A DNA stretch of 64,000 bases from Plenodomus lindquistii (lineage: Eukaryota; Ascomycota; Dothideomycetes; Pleosporales; Leptosphaeriaceae), in NCBI GenBank assembly GCA_025504975.1, contig JANUWI010000014.1, positions 558,001 to 622,000 of the forward strand. The letters run 5' to 3'. Position 1 is the stretch's first letter; each line of letters opens with the position of its first letter. Shown one piece after another: positions 1 to 11,045 of the stretch. The translations under genes and the position numbers were made by a program. The notes below the pieces were generated by a model. That model was given only the letters and a program-made list of their open reading frames with translations, ran no database searches and was not told where the DNA came from.

Positions 1-2
1 CC

Positions 3-272
3 ATTTACGTACCCTGGAATCAGGAAGTTGGAGCGCTATGGATTCGCAGACCTTACGAGCTCAGTGAGGTGCGATTTCATCGCGGGGTGGACTACTCATC
101 CTTGAGCAAGCAAAGGCCCGGTGATTGGGAATTTCTGGAGCCTGAGCGAGTCTTGAAATCTGTTATGAGCATTGATACCAACACAGCGATTAGATATGTC
201 ATGATAATAGTAATGTACGGCGTCACTTCATCAACCAGCAGCATAGAAGACGAATGTGTGAACAGGACATGA
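3..272 (+). CDS. Possible 3' end of a gene entering from the left edge
   Basis: One frame is open from base 3 to the TGA at 270-272 and reads as plausible protein (about 89 residues, rich in W, R and E, with a Trp-Glu-Phe-Leu-Glu-Pro stretch in the middle). There is no start in the window, so it could be the last exon of a truncated gene. I do not recognise the family. It could also be a chance open frame; the last 25 residues look less protein-like. Confidence 0.3.
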   Translation: MYVPWNQEVGALWIRRPYELSEVRFHRGVDYSSLSKQRPGDWEFLEPERVLKSVMSIDTNTAIRYVMIIVMYGVTSSTSSIEDECVNRT

Positions 273-431
273 TATTTTGAAATGCATCCAATAAATCTTT
301 TAAGCAAAAGAAAAGAACTACCGAAGCCTCCGGGCGCCGGGAACGCCGAATCCGTGAAGTACAGGTATATGACCGCATCTATGCATCATAAATTCCAAAC
401 CGAGACATGATTGTTTACGACAAGCTTCCGT

Positions 432-1727
432 CTATTGCGCGCGCTGGTAGACACCGACGACCATGGCGTGGTCACGCTCAAAGGGCTCGAGCGTCAGTTG
501 CTCCTTGGGCTTGATGCCCATCTCTCGTAGCTTGGCGACTTCTTGTGCGAAGACGGCTTCGGGCGCGGCGGTTGAATCGATACAGTTGGCCTTGATGGAA
601 ATGACGATACCACCACCAACCTTCAAGAAAAGACCAGCTAGGAGGAAATTAGCTGGCGATCTACAGCGTTAAATATGATAAGTGCTTACCATTGAGACCG
701 ACAATACGGGCCTGATCGGGTTGCGCAACATCGGCGAAGATGCAGTCAACCATGCCGACCAGCATACGGTACTTGAGAGGGTGACGGGCATCCTCAACAA
801 TAGGGATGACGTTTGTGCGGTGGGTGGCCATGTTGATCAGATCACGACCGGAGCGGTGGGAGAACTCGACAGCGAATACGGTGCCTTCGGGTCCAACGAT
901 ATCGGCAACGTGGGACACACTGGTTCCAGAGGCGGCACCAAGGTAGAGGACCTTGCTTCCCGGGCCCATGTAAATGTTATCGACACCACCGAGGATACCG
1001 GCGGCCAACTTGGAGCGGAAGGGGTTCCACACGCGGTACTCGGTGCTGCTGGGTGTAGCATCCTCGCCGTCTGCGGGGGCAGTTGACGCACCAACGCTGA
1101 TGCGCTTCTCGCCGTAGACGCTCTCGCCGGGGGTCAAGTTCTTGGTGACGAGGAGATCTTCCTTTCCGCGGGCAACGAAGACACCAGCGTGGCGATGGGG
1201 CTCGACGATGACCTTGCTGGGGGCTTGTCAGAGAATCGTCTTGTCAGTGGGTTCGAAGGCACATACGCTCCACCACGGGCACCTCCACGTCCACCGCGCG
1301 CACCGCCTCGTGGGGCACCACGTCCGCCACGGGGAGCGCCACGGCCACCTCCTCGTCCGCCACGGTCACCGAAGCCGCCGCGACCTCCTCCACGAGCTCC
1401 ACCACGAGCTCCGCCACGGGGGGTAAAGCCTCCGCGGCCACCGCGATCACCACCGCCACGACCGCCGCCGAATCCGCCGCGTCCGCCTCTGGATGAAAGT
1501 CAGTCGAGTTCTGGAAGGGAGTGGTCGTAGTAATCGAGAGTCGCAGATTGATTGATTGCGAAGCAGCAATGCAGTGGCCCTCAGATAGCACTCGACAGTA
1601 CCTCTGAGAGCAAATTGCAAGGTTGCGAAGATGGCTGCGCAATCTCCTACTACTCCAAGACTGATGCGCAATTGCGAGGGCATGGAGGCGCGTCGTAAGG
1701 AAAGTCGTACCTGGGAGTAAAGGCCAT
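432..1727 (-). CDS. NOP1: Fibrillarin, snoRNP 2'-O-methyltransferase
   Basis: Nucleolar SAM-dependent methyltransferase of box C/D snoRNPs, acting on pre-rRNA (and on histone H2A Gln in known homologues). Four exons: 1727-1711, 1488-1267, 1216-690 and 637-432, giving 323 residues, the usual length. Exon 1 encodes only MAFTP plus part of an Arg. Exon 2 is the glycine/arginine-rich (GAR) domain, a run of RGG/GGR units. Exon 3 begins the methyltransferase fold, with the SAM-binding GSKVLYLGAASGTSVSH motif and TPGESVYGEKR. Exon 4 carries KVGGGIVISIKANCIDST and the end GVYQRAQ. Introns are 222, 50 and 52 nt with GT-AG ends, and every phase fits (joined codons R, A and A). It is transcribed away from ribosomal protein L17, with a shared upstream region. 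The family assignment is certain; the tiny first exon is inferred from splice signals and frame. Confidence 0.96.
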
Positions 1728-2103
1728 TTCTGCTGGTATATCAAGTAGCTAAAGCTGGGTGTATGTTTCTAAAAGCTACTGCGCAGAGTCAGCATCCAAT
1801 GCACCGCATGCAAAACGACAGCAAGCTGCCACGGAGGGCGACTGACCTGAGCGCGTCGGGTCTGCGCTGTGTGAGGTCGGCGATAATGGGCGATGGTGGC
1901 TGCAAGAGCTTCGCGCCTGAAGTTCCTGGAGCTGGATTTTTTTCGCCAAGAGCTACCCCCGATGCGGGCAAGCGCGACGCCTGGCACCCTGGTCGCGTCT
2001 GGCTCGCTTACGGCACACGCAATTCTCCACAGACGGTTCAATATCGACCAAGACACCCAACCGTCCCGTCGCCCTCTACTAACAACCACAGCACACGACA
2101 AAA
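1728..2103. promoter_or_regulatory. Divergent promoter of fibrillarin and L17 genes
   Basis: These 376 bases separate the start codons of two divergently transcribed ribosome-production genes and hold no gene of their own. A T-tract lies near 1938-1944 and a GGCGATGG motif near 1888, loosely like the RRPE and PAC elements of yeast ribosome-biogenesis promoters. The resemblance is weak and is inference only. Confidence 0.55.
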
Positions 2104-2949
2104 TGGTACGTCGGCCCCCGCTGCCACTCGCCTGCCACCCGGGCAGGCTGCGACCGCACTGGCAAGCGGACATGCGTTAATGACTGCGGCAGGTTCGCTA
2201 CGGTCCCACGATCGACGGTGCAAAGTCTGCGCGCGCCCGCGGCAGCTACCTCCGTGTCTCCTTCAAGAACACCCGCGAGACTGCGCAGGCCATCAACGGC
2301 TGGAAGCTCGAGCGCGCTCTCACCTACCTCGGAAATGTCCTGGAGCACAAGGAGGCCGTTCCCATGAGGCGGTACGCCGGAGGCACTGGACGCACTGCGC
2401 AGGGTGAGTGGCCCTGACAATTCCATGCCCATCTACGACTGTGACGATTCCCCGCGGCCGGCGAGATTTTGATGCATCTGCAATGGAGCAATTACGGCAT
2501 TTTGGGCAAATCGTGGGGGCAGCATGCAGGCACTAGACTAACAACACCACAGGCAAGGCTCTGGGCGTCTCCCGTGCCCGCTGGCCCGTCAAGTCGGCTG
2601 AGATCATTCTCGGCCTCCTCAAGAACGCCGAGGCCAACGCCGACACCAAGGGACTCGACACCGCCAACTTGATCGTCAAGCACATCCAGGTCAACCAGGC
2701 ACCCAAGCAGCGAAGGCGCACTTACCGTGCCCACGGTCGTGTATGTTGGCCGGTCTCCGCGAATCACAAGAAACTTGCGTCTAACGATGTTTACAGATCA
2801 ACCCCTACATGTCCAACCCCTCCCACGTTGAGCTCATCCTCACCGAGGGTGCCGAGGTCGTCAAGAAGTCCAACGAGGGTCTCGAGCGCCGATTGAACTC
2901 CAGGCAGCGTGGCCGTGAGGCCCGCAAGGCCATCACTGCTTCCGAGTAG
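2104..2949 (+). CDS. rpl17: 60S ribosomal protein L17 (uL22)
   Basis: Structural protein of the large ribosomal subunit lining the exit tunnel. Four exons: 2104-2106 (only the ATG), 2193-2403, 2553-2740 and 2797-2949, giving 184 residues, the family length. The protein starts MVRYGPTIDGAKSARARGSY and contains VLEHKEAVPMRRYAGGTGR and the conserved KHIQVNQAPKQRRRTYRAHG segment; it ends ARKAITASE. An intron directly after the ATG codon is common in ribosomal protein genes. All introns are GT-AG with good branch sites (CTAAC before exons 3 and 4). It is divergent from fibrillarin. Confidence 0.97.
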
Positions 2950-3763
2950 GCGAAGAATGAGAGAGGGGGCGTGTGACGATCAAGGGAAGAAAAAGGTCAA
3001 TGCATGGGCACGGTCTGGGAGTCAATGAGCGATGAATTCTAAGGGTCTTTCACACTCATCATGTATACATGATATGGGACTTCGATTTCTCCGGTGTCTG
3101 GTCGATAACAAACAAGGCCACGGCCTTTCTCAAACATCTACTCTGTACCTGCTCCCTGTTCTATTGCCATTGACTGTACTGCACGCAGCGTGTTTTCTTC
3201 ATCAGATCACGATGAAGCTTTTCGACATGGCTCGGTCGATTGATTGAACAACTCTGGTCTATCTTTTGCAGTCTGGTATTCATGCATGCTTTGACTTCCA
3301 GTCTTGCATGTATCCGCCAACGGTACGCTAAGCTTATTCGAGCCTAAGTGGACCCTGGCACCCAGCAATCGTGCATTCATGGACCACCCTTTCTGTCAAA
3401 CTTGGAACAACAACGCTAACACTACAAGTTACATTCACACCCACAAATTGTCAATTGGCTTTCTCTCAAATCTTGACCAGTTTCCGGTAGTTATACAGTT
3501 TATCTCCTCGAGTCAGTTGTATCTTCCTTCGGCCCTACCACCAGGGCTTTTGCCAAGTTTTCGTGATCCATGACGCAAGCCCAGCGATAGCCATGTACCT
3601 CGCCACAAAACGTGGTGGACGGTGAAAGATCCGTCTATATGATGGGGTGTCGCCGGTGTTTTTCACTCTTCTTAGTTCCATTTGATATATCCGACCTCAC
3701 AACAGCCACCCTGTTATTTCCTACGAAGCTCAACGACTGGAATCGCTCGTATCCAACGCTAAG
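2950..3763. other. Intergenic, L17 3' region and GH128 promoter
   Basis: No convincing coding frame. The first part should hold the L17 3' UTR; the rest is AT-richer and probably carries the promoter of the glucanase gene. Confidence 0.5.
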
Positions 3764-4750
3764 ATGTCCACTCGTCACCACAGACAAACCAATCGTTATA
3801 CTTCAATACTGGCCCTAATCGCAAGCACAGCCTTTGCGCAAGAATCAAAACGAGGTTTTGCATATATTGGCGACACCCATGCCTCTGATAACCGCCTCCT
3901 TTCATCCAACAGCCCTTTGACATGGTACTATAACTGGTCGCCATATCCAAACACCAACCTAATACCCGCCGACTCCGTAGAATTTGTTCCTATGATCCAC
4001 GGCATAGACGCAACGCAAGACTCACGAACAGAAGGTGTCATCAGAGGTCTCCCATCGAGTAGCACTCATATCCTCTCCTTCAACGAGCCAGACGGTACGG
4101 CAGATAGTGGCGGCAGCAGCATCTCACCAGAAGAAGCCGCAAGAGCCTACATCGACTTCGTAGTCCCCTTCCGGACCGGCAAAAGCGGCGGTCGAAACTG
4201 GAAAATCAGCCACCCCAGCACCACAGGAAGTCCAAATGGCCTAGAATGGCTACGCTCATTCAACGAATCCTGCTATGAAATCGACAGCGAGAACGGATGC
4301 CCTGCAGACTTTGTTTCGGCGCATTGGTACGGCGGGTTCCCTGGACTGGCAGGATGGCTGGGCACGCTGGATGAGTTTTACAATACGAATTCCACACGCG
4401 ACGAGCCGCTGAAGATCTGGGTCACGGAGTTGGGCTTGCCGCAGGAAGATGCTGATGCGACGGTTGCGATGATGAATCAGACGTTGCCGTATCTGGACAA
4501 TTTAACGTCTGTTGAGCGGTATGCGTGGTTTGGTGCGTTTAGAGGGTCGGATGCGAATGAGTGGACGGGCGATGGCGTTGCGTTGTTTGATAATGATGGA
4601 GGGTTGACTGAGTTGGGGGCGTTGTATATGGGCGAGGGGTACGAGGAGGGACAGAAGGGTGAGGGAGAGAGTGCGGCGAGTGACCTGAGGGTTAGCGGGT
4701 TCATGATGGCTGCGCTGTGTATATGCTCTGCTGTTTTCGTTTCACTATAG
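3764..4750 (+). CDS. GPI-type glycoside hydrolase family 128 (Asl1-like beta-glucanase)
   Basis: Single-exon gene, 328 residues. An N-terminal signal peptide (hydrophobic ILALIASTAFA, cleavage near residue 25) and a C-terminal hydrophobic tail (last about 18 residues, after a Ser/Gly/Glu-rich spacer) suggest a GPI-anchored cell-surface protein. Between them lies the Glyco_hydro_cc (GH128) TIM-barrel with hallmarks LSFNEPD (Glu108, likely acid/base), SAHWYGG, and WVTELGLPQ (Glu222, likely nucleophile). GH128 members cleave beta-1,3-glucan; Asl1 of fission yeast is a cell-wall member. The start was chosen because it places the signal peptide at the N-terminus. Family is confident; substrate is inferred. 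Confidence 0.9.
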   Translation: MSTRHHRQTNRYTSILALIASTAFAQESKRGFAYIGDTHASDNRLLSSNSPLTWYYNWSPYPNTNLIPADSVEFVPMIHGIDATQDSRTEGVIRGLPSSSTHILSFNEPDGTADSGGSSISPEEAARAYIDFVVPFRTGKSGGRNWKISHPSTTGSPNGLEWLRSFNESCYEIDSENGCPADFVSAHWYGGFPGLAGWLGTLDEFYNTNSTRDEPLKIWVTELGLPQEDADATVAMMNQTLPYLDNLTSVERYAWFGAFRGSDANEWTGDGVALFDNDGGLTELGALYMGEGYEEGQKGEGESAASDLRVSGFMMAALCICSAVFVSL

Positions 4751-6639
4751 ATACCATTTAGCCACTGTTGATCTATAATGATTCTCTTACAATTGGGGAA
4801 GTGGCTCTGAGCTCGACCAGACTGGAGAGCTGAGAAAAAGATGGCGATTGTGTTCGGGACGTACATCGCTTTCTTCCCATAAGTCATTCACCATCTCCTC
4901 AACCCGAACCGGCACGAAGCCACGTGCTCTTGGACATCACAAGACTTTTCGGAAATAGTATCCAGCCACCCGTAATCGACTCGGGCCTTGGGGTGTAGTT
5001 TCGGGCCTGGACAAGCAGGGTAGAAATCCTTCACGGTCCCTAGATCCAATCAAGCAGATACAAGAGCTGCGCGGGCTCTTAAAGTCTAGCTGATAAAGGA
5101 CCAAGTAGGCGAGCCAACCGAAAATCCCATGTGGCTGACTTCCCTTGTCCAAAGACACGAGAGCGAGACGTGACTATGGATACACAAAATAGATCGCACG
5201 GAGCGTAAAAGCCAAAATATCGCACAAGAGGATCTGAAGCGGCCCGCCCTGCCGTTGGTCAAAAGCCTCGAAATGTCCACCACAGGCGCCTGTGTGCCTC
5301 AGCACGCGCTGTACGCAGGATGCGTACCGGAAAAGCCTTGCGGATAGCGACTCAGTGTAGCAGTGCCGCATCCTTCACCGGCAAGTTCGAATTGTAAGTG
5401 CATTTTCATGGCATGAGGAAGGACTTGAAGTCATGCTCATGAACTCTTCCCACTTTCGGCCCGGAGGGACCAAGTCCGCGATGCTAAGCTGGAAAGTTCA
5501 CGCAGGATTGCGGCACCATGTTAGCGCTGTCCCGCCAGATGCTTGGCCAAAAGTGCGCATGGGGAGTGCCTCCGAGGTGTCGCACACGCCACCAATCCTC
5601 CACCTCTGCATCTGCTTGATGCTGACCACGCCTGGCACTTGCAACAAGCGCCATGTGTCTATCGAATCTCGTGGCTACGAAAGGACATTGACGTGACTAC
5701 TCGCACTCAGTCGTATGCCTGACTGTGCGGCCGAGGTATCTCACTGCATCTTCGCGCTCTAACAGCACTACACAAATGCATCTCTGCCTCGACATTCGAT
5801 TCGCGGATAATAACATGCATCTTGACAGCGGGCCCTACACTACAACAATCACGATTCCAGCTTGCCACAGCACCTGTGCCATGCAAATGACCAGATCGTC
5901 CTCCGAACTTGTCTCAAGATCGCCCAGCTCCGCGTCGTGCATTGGCTAGTGTATTTTGAGCCTTGCTCACTGCCAGTGCTGTCTGTGGTTTGATGCGACC
6001 AGGTAAAGTGCATGGGCCGGTAATTGGTTGTTCGTAGACCGTCAGCAACACTGCAGCAGCCCGAAGGCTTGTGACTGGGGCAGCCTTGCCTTGGGCCGAG
6101 ACCCTGGAAACGCAATACTGGGAGCCCCATGGGGATTCTCGCATGGCGCTTCCGTCCATTGGCAAGCTTTGGCCATGTTTAAGGTTGGGTGTGTTTAATC
6201 CATGCTGAGATTCCCCCATTGTTGGTTCCACTGCCAGCCATCTCATCTCAAGGCAAGGCCATACTCTAGCAGGACCGAGTTCCGGAGAGACTGCCCTTCT
6301 CCGCATTCACTTCGCCTTGGAACAGTCGCGCTTGTGTAGACGAGCGGGTGAAGTACGCGGGTGTGGCTTTTGAGGCGACCGAGCGAGTCCGTATACAGGC
6401 CGGAGTCGCTAGGTCCGCACCCACAAACGCTTCTAGAACTACTGTACCACAGACCTGCGCCGTTGGGGTGCAGATGTGACCCCGGCCCGTAATATCCGCA
6501 TACATGACAAGTCGACCCAGCATACTGTAGGCGATTATCTTGTGAGCACGGGCTGCGACTTTGGTTTTATATCCTGTCGAGATCCTCTTCTTGTGGATCC
6601 ATCAGCAGCAGCTCTCGTTTGGACTCGCCCATTACAACA
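4751..6639. other. Long intergenic region, sugar transporter promoter at its end
   Basis: 1.9 kb without a credible gene; the open frames have poor composition. It contains a perfect 14-bp palindrome at 5281-5294. Candidate CreA-type SYGGRG motifs occur near 6077 (CTGGGG) and near 6480 on the minus strand (CCGGGG), which would fit a carbon-repressed transporter but occur easily by chance. Confidence 0.4.
6566..6572 (+). promoter_or_regulatory. TATA-like element of the sugar transporter gene
   Basis: TTTATAT lies about 70 bases before the ATG at 6640, a plausible TATA position for a regulated fungal gene. Function is inferred from position only. Confidence 0.35.
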
Positions 6640-8497
6640 ATGTCTGATCTCAAGGACAACACCGCTACCCGTGTCGATACGACTGCTTCAGACCATGGCG
6701 TAAGTTGTACTTGGTCGTTACTTCCCAATTCATATCGCTAATTTGTTATCAGGATAACAAGAATGCCGTGGCGGAGGTCAAGGTCATCTCTGGCTCCGAG
6801 GCCATTGCCGAAGCCCTGTTGAAAGAGCCTCCGAGGAAGCTCAGCGGTGCCGCCTTGCTTCTTTACCTCGCTGCTTTCGTCGCCTTCTTCTGCTCTACTT
6901 GCAACGGTTTCGATGGATCCATGTTCAACGCCCTCCTGACCAACAAAGTCTTCAAGGCCTATTACAATGTCGAGAACGATGGTGCTTGGGCCGGTATCGT
7001 CACTTCCATGTACCAGATTGGTGGTGTAATTGTAAGACTGATTCAGAACCACTTTGCAACGTTCACGTCTGACAACACCCCAGGCTTTGCCATTCATTGG
7101 CCCGGCCTGCGATACATGGGGACGCCGGGTAGGTATGATCATCGGCGGGGCCATTGGAGTAACGGGAGTTATCATTCAGTCCACTGCCCCGGCCAGCAAC
7201 CCAATCGGCCAGTTCATGGGCGGTCGCTTTCTTCTAGGGTTTGCCGGTAAGGAAGAGTCGCCACGAGCACTCTACTCTTAATTCGTGACATGATACTAAC
7301 TCCATGTAGTGCCCATCATGACCACAGCTGGTCCTTTGCACGTAATCGAAACCGCGCACCCCGCCTTCCGCGGTCAAATCACCGGTCTTTACAACACCTT
7401 CTGGTTCGTCGGTTCCATTCTCGCTGCAGGCGTTGCTCGTGGCGCAAACAATCTTCCTGGAAACCAAAGCTGGAAAGTTCCAGTCTGGCTCCAGATGCTG
7501 TTCCCAGCTCTCATCATGCTTTTGGCGTGGTTTCTCCCAGAGAGCCCACGTTGGTTGTACACTCGTGGCCGCCAGACCGAAGCCAAGAAGATTCTCGCTC
7601 GATTCCACGGCAACGGCAACGAGGATAGCATTTGGGTGTCCATGCAAATCCGCGAGTACGAGGAGTACCTGAACATGGACGGTGGTGACAAGCGCTGGTG
7701 GGACTACGGTTCGCTGTTCAAGACCCGCCAGGCTCGCTACCGTATTGCATGCAACTGCATATTCGTCATCTTCGCTCAGTGGGCAGGTAACGGATCCGTG
7801 GACTACTTCATCTCGGCTGTCCTCGACACTGCCGGTGTTACAGACCAGGTCGAGCAGATGAACATCAACCTCGGAAAATCCTGCCTCCAATTCGTCATTG
7901 TAAGTTTACTAATAGTAACACAACGTAGAGACATACACTAATACATGCGTACAGGCTGTCTGTGGAGCTCTATGCGTCGACAAAATTGGCAGAAGGCCAT
8001 TGATGATTGGAGCCTTCTCTGCCGCCGCAGTCATGTGGATCGGAGCCATTGGCGCCGTATCCCAAACCACCGACAAGGCCAATCCCAACCCCGCCGCAAG
8101 CAAAGCCTTCATCGCCTTGATCTTCATGTTCAACTCCGTCTTCGCCTTTGGAATCACGCCCCTCCAAGCCCTGTACCCCGTCGAAGTCCTCTCCTTCGAG
8201 ATGCGCGCAAAGGGCATGGCTTTCTCCAACTTGTCCCTCACCACTGCCATGTTGATCAACCAGTTTGCCTACCCGATTGCCATGGAGAAGATTGGCTGGA
8301 AGCTGTATATTGTGTTTGCCTGCTGGTGTCCTGTCCAGGCTTTTGTGTGCTGGCTTTACCTGCCTGAGACGAAGAACCGCACTCTCGAGGAGATTGACGA
8401 CATCTTTAATAGCCCGAATCCGCGCAATGCTTCTCTTGTCAAGAAGAAGGTTGCTGCGGACGCACGGGGCAATATCTTGGAGGTCGAGAAGATCTAG
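6640..8497 (+). CDS. MFS sugar transporter (lactose/hexose permease-like)
   Basis: Plasma-membrane sugar:proton symporter of the major facilitator superfamily, sugar porter family. Five exons: 6640-6699, 6753-7031, 7084-7246, 7310-7899 and 7955-8497, 544 residues; all four introns are 52-63 nt GT-AG and in phase. Visible hallmarks are the first helix after PPRKLSGAALLLYLAAF, CNGFDGSMFNALL, DTWGRRVGMI in loop 2-3, LPESPRWLYTRGR before the central loop, DKIGRRPLMIG in loop 8-9, and PETKNRTLEEID after the last helix. About 12 membrane segments can be traced. The sequence GNGSVDYFISAVLDTAG resembles fungal LAC12-type permeases, but the substrate cannot be read from sequence. The ATG follows a CAACA context and gives a hydrophilic cytosolic N-tail. 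Confidence 0.92.
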
Positions 8498-9465
8498 GCT
8501 TATTACTTTCGGCTTCACGATATGTGGGATTGGTTATTATAATGGGCAGTCGTGCTGTATTACGTTCGCTTCTTCAACTTTGCTTTCGCTTCGAGGCAGT
8601 ACTTGGCCTTGCTGATATCTGTCGAGAGTCTTAGAATTGCAGCCACTATATTCGCTCACTGAAATATGTTCCACTTGTGTTAGATCTTGAGAGAAAATGA
8701 TGAACCTACATATGACAGGTCTGATAGCTTTTAATGCGCCCACCTCGTGAATTCTGCCGGCTAGTAGAATCATACTGCACTAAGGACCAAGCAACAATAG
8801 TCTGTCGACTAACGACTTGATGCCAATAGACCTTAAAGTGTACAGATATGTATCAGTCGACCTCGTGGAAATCGTCGAGTGGGTAACGCATCACAGGTTC
8901 GCAGGGCAGGTGTATGGACCAAGACTGGCGTCCATGGAGGTAAAAGATGACAACTCCACGCTCTGAAATAATGTCTTATAAACGCCGCCGTTGGAAATTG
9001 CGAGTTGTCCAACCTGCAGTATCTATTTGACGAGTATCACACCGCGAAGTCCGAGGACGAGAGCATCGGGAAACAAGCACATCATCGAAGACACTACAAA
9101 GAACAGCGAGATGCGCACAAGGCAAATAAGCGAAGATAGGATCAACATGCCAAATATCAGCTACCACGTTCTTACATGGAATGCACATGACAAAATACTT
9201 TCACAGCACAGACGGCATCATCGCGCATCAAAGGCAAGACCAAAGTTTTTAGAAAACAAATTGTACAAGTGATGTAGTGACTGAGTCAACAGTAACCCTC
9301 CCACCCTCACCACTCACAAAACACAATACGGTGATACAACCGCTTCACCTGGTTCGACCACATGCACTGCCCCACCGCCCTCTGCTGCCCCTTCTCACCA
9401 TCTTCTCCACACACCACATCCGCCCCGAAACTCGGACATGAAAGCCGTCCAGGTCCACTAGCAGA
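8498..9465. other. Intergenic, convergent 3' regions
   Basis: Holds the 3' end of the transporter and of the minus-strand gene that ends at 9466. No coding frame or repeat stands out. Confidence 0.5.
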
Positions 9466-10812
9466 TCAGGTGTAGACGCACGACTCGTCGTACAACTTCA
9501 AATCGAATGTACCCTGCAGCCAGGGCGGCGACGCGAGATCGTTTTCATCATCCCAGCTTTGTTCGTCGAGGAGTGGTGGTTCGCAGCCGTTGGCTGGCTG
9601 GCCGCGGGGGGTGGTGAAGGAGAGCCAGGAGTTTTTGGCGATGGAGTTTATGGTTTCACGTTGGAGGAGGATGGAGAGGGCGTGTATGGGGGTGGGTTGG
9701 GGGGGAGGGGGAGGGGGGTCTGCGGATGTTGATGAAGTGAATGAAGTCGCTAAGGTAGGTGATGCTGATAGAGACTCCGACGTTGATGATAGGGATTCCA
9801 ACGTTAGCGACGTGAAACTTGACGACGGTGGTGATATTGGCGATGTCGACATTGTGGACGATAAAGAGGTGGAGACCCCATCGATGGTCGAATTACTCGC
9901 TATGGAACTTCGCAAGGACTGGACTGAAGTTACAAATGTTGTTGATTGCATCGGTAGGGTCGTTGTGTTAGGCATGAAGTCGATCTCACTCTGCCACGAC
10001 ATCACCATAGCCTCGATGGCCAGCGCAACACTTGTGGCTTTTGCTGGATCATAATCACTCATGACCATCCAATCATAGGGCTTTGGCAGGCCGGAGTGCC
10101 ATGGCGGAAAATTGAATGTCGCTGTTTGACTGCAAGTGCTGCCAGTACATGTCGCTGAGCAGGCTGTAGCGACAGGCGAGCATGTATTGCTGCAACTATC
10201 CCCTACACAAATGGCACTGCATGCACTGGCTATCTGTGCACTGCAGCTGGATGATGATAGCGAAGACGCTGACGGCGTTGGGGAAGCTGACGCTTGCGAA
10301 GGCTGATCGCTCGGTTGCTCGGGTTTTCCAGGCGGCTCGGTTGGTTTTGGAGGCACATCAGGTGGGTTAGGTATCGTTATACCATTGGGACCGATCACAA
10401 AAGGAGGCAGATCGGGTGGGTAGTAGATACCCGGCGCTGGGCCTATGTTGAAGAGGACCCCAAAGCCGCCCCCAACTCCACCGCCTCCTCTGCAGAACCC
10501 AAAGCAAGGGAAGAAGATAACGATGGGTGTTTCTTCGTTCTCGTTCCGTCTTGTCTTTGTTGCTAAATGTGTGGTCACTCCTGGAACCGTAATGGTGCCT
10601 GAGATGCTGAAGGCCGGGAATTCGATGAACTGCCCGAGGCCAGAGTATGGTCCTGTTGTTATCGGCAGAGGAGGAATGATGGACATGCTGGTACTTACGA
10701 GTGGTGTCGTACTTGGTGCCAGACTGAGACTCGCTGTGCTTGGCGATAGAAGCGTTGACGAAAATATACCTGTATGTGTGGTTAGGCCAGCTCGAGGTGT
10801 ATAAGAAGCCAC
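9466..10812 (-). CDS. Ser/Thr/Pro-rich protein resembling a chitinase C-terminal tail
   Basis: Open frame of about 448 residues whose first codon is GTG, not ATG. A good splice acceptor with a CTAAC branch site near 10775 and a GTAGGT donor near 10834 suggest that one or more upstream exons are missing from my model. The protein has Ser/Thr/Pro-rich stretches, a Gly-rich patch (GGGGVGGGFG), a Pro-rich segment, a cysteine cluster (CSAQIASACSAICVGDSC and following) and a conserved-looking end, SPPWLQGTFDLKLYDESCVY. That end resembles, from memory, the C-terminal segment of large fungal GH18 chitinases, but no GH18 or LysM domain is present here. It is probably secreted or wall-associated. The start is unresolved, and decay from a longer gene is possible. 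Confidence 0.5.
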   Translation of the reverse strand: MASYTPRAGLTTHTGIFSSTLLSPSTASLSLAPSTTPLVSTSMSIIPPLPITTGPYSGLGQFIEFPAFSISGTITVPGVTTHLATKTRRNENEETPIVIFFPCFGFCRGGGGVGGGFGVLFNIGPAPGIYYPPDLPPFVIGPNGITIPNPPDVPPKPTEPPGKPEQPSDQPSQASASPTPSASSLSSSSCSAQIASACSAICVGDSCSNTCSPVATACSATCTGSTCSQTATFNFPPWHSGLPKPYDWMVMSDYDPAKATSVALAIEAMVMSWQSEIDFMPNTTTLPMQSTTFVTSVQSLRSSIASNSTIDGVSTSLSSTMSTSPISPPSSSFTSLTLESLSSTSESLSASPTLATSFTSSTSADPPPPPPQPTPIHALSILLQRETINSIAKNSWLSFTTPRGQPANGCEPPLLDEQSWDDENDLASPPWLQGTFDLKLYDESCVYT

Positions 10813-11045
10813 GATGACCTACTGGGTCATCTTAATACTAGAGGGAATGGCAATGCAACGGCTCGACTCGGCTTGAGCTCGAAGGACACTGACAACAACA
10901 ACAGCCAAACCAACAGAATGCCACCGAATGGTTAGAGACAAGATATAGGTACAGGCAAGACAGAATCCGGACAGTTTGGTGACCTTCGTGAAGTCGCATT
11001 ATCTTGAAAAGATGGGCAAACCTTCGTACGTTTGGTACAGCGGAT

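Noticed and set aside
1189..1530. Plus-strand frame rich in Pro and Arg
   Set aside because: It is the antisense of the Gly/Arg-rich repeats of fibrillarin; splice sites and conservation support the minus strand.
9590..10054. Asp/Val-rich plus-strand frame
   Set aside because: Antisense of Ser/Thr-rich coding sequence on the minus strand; composition artefact.
6640..10812. Sugar transporter, GH128 and chitinase-like neighbour considered as a carbohydrate-use cluster
   Set aside because: Spacing is wide, strands differ, and no regulator or matching enzyme set is present.
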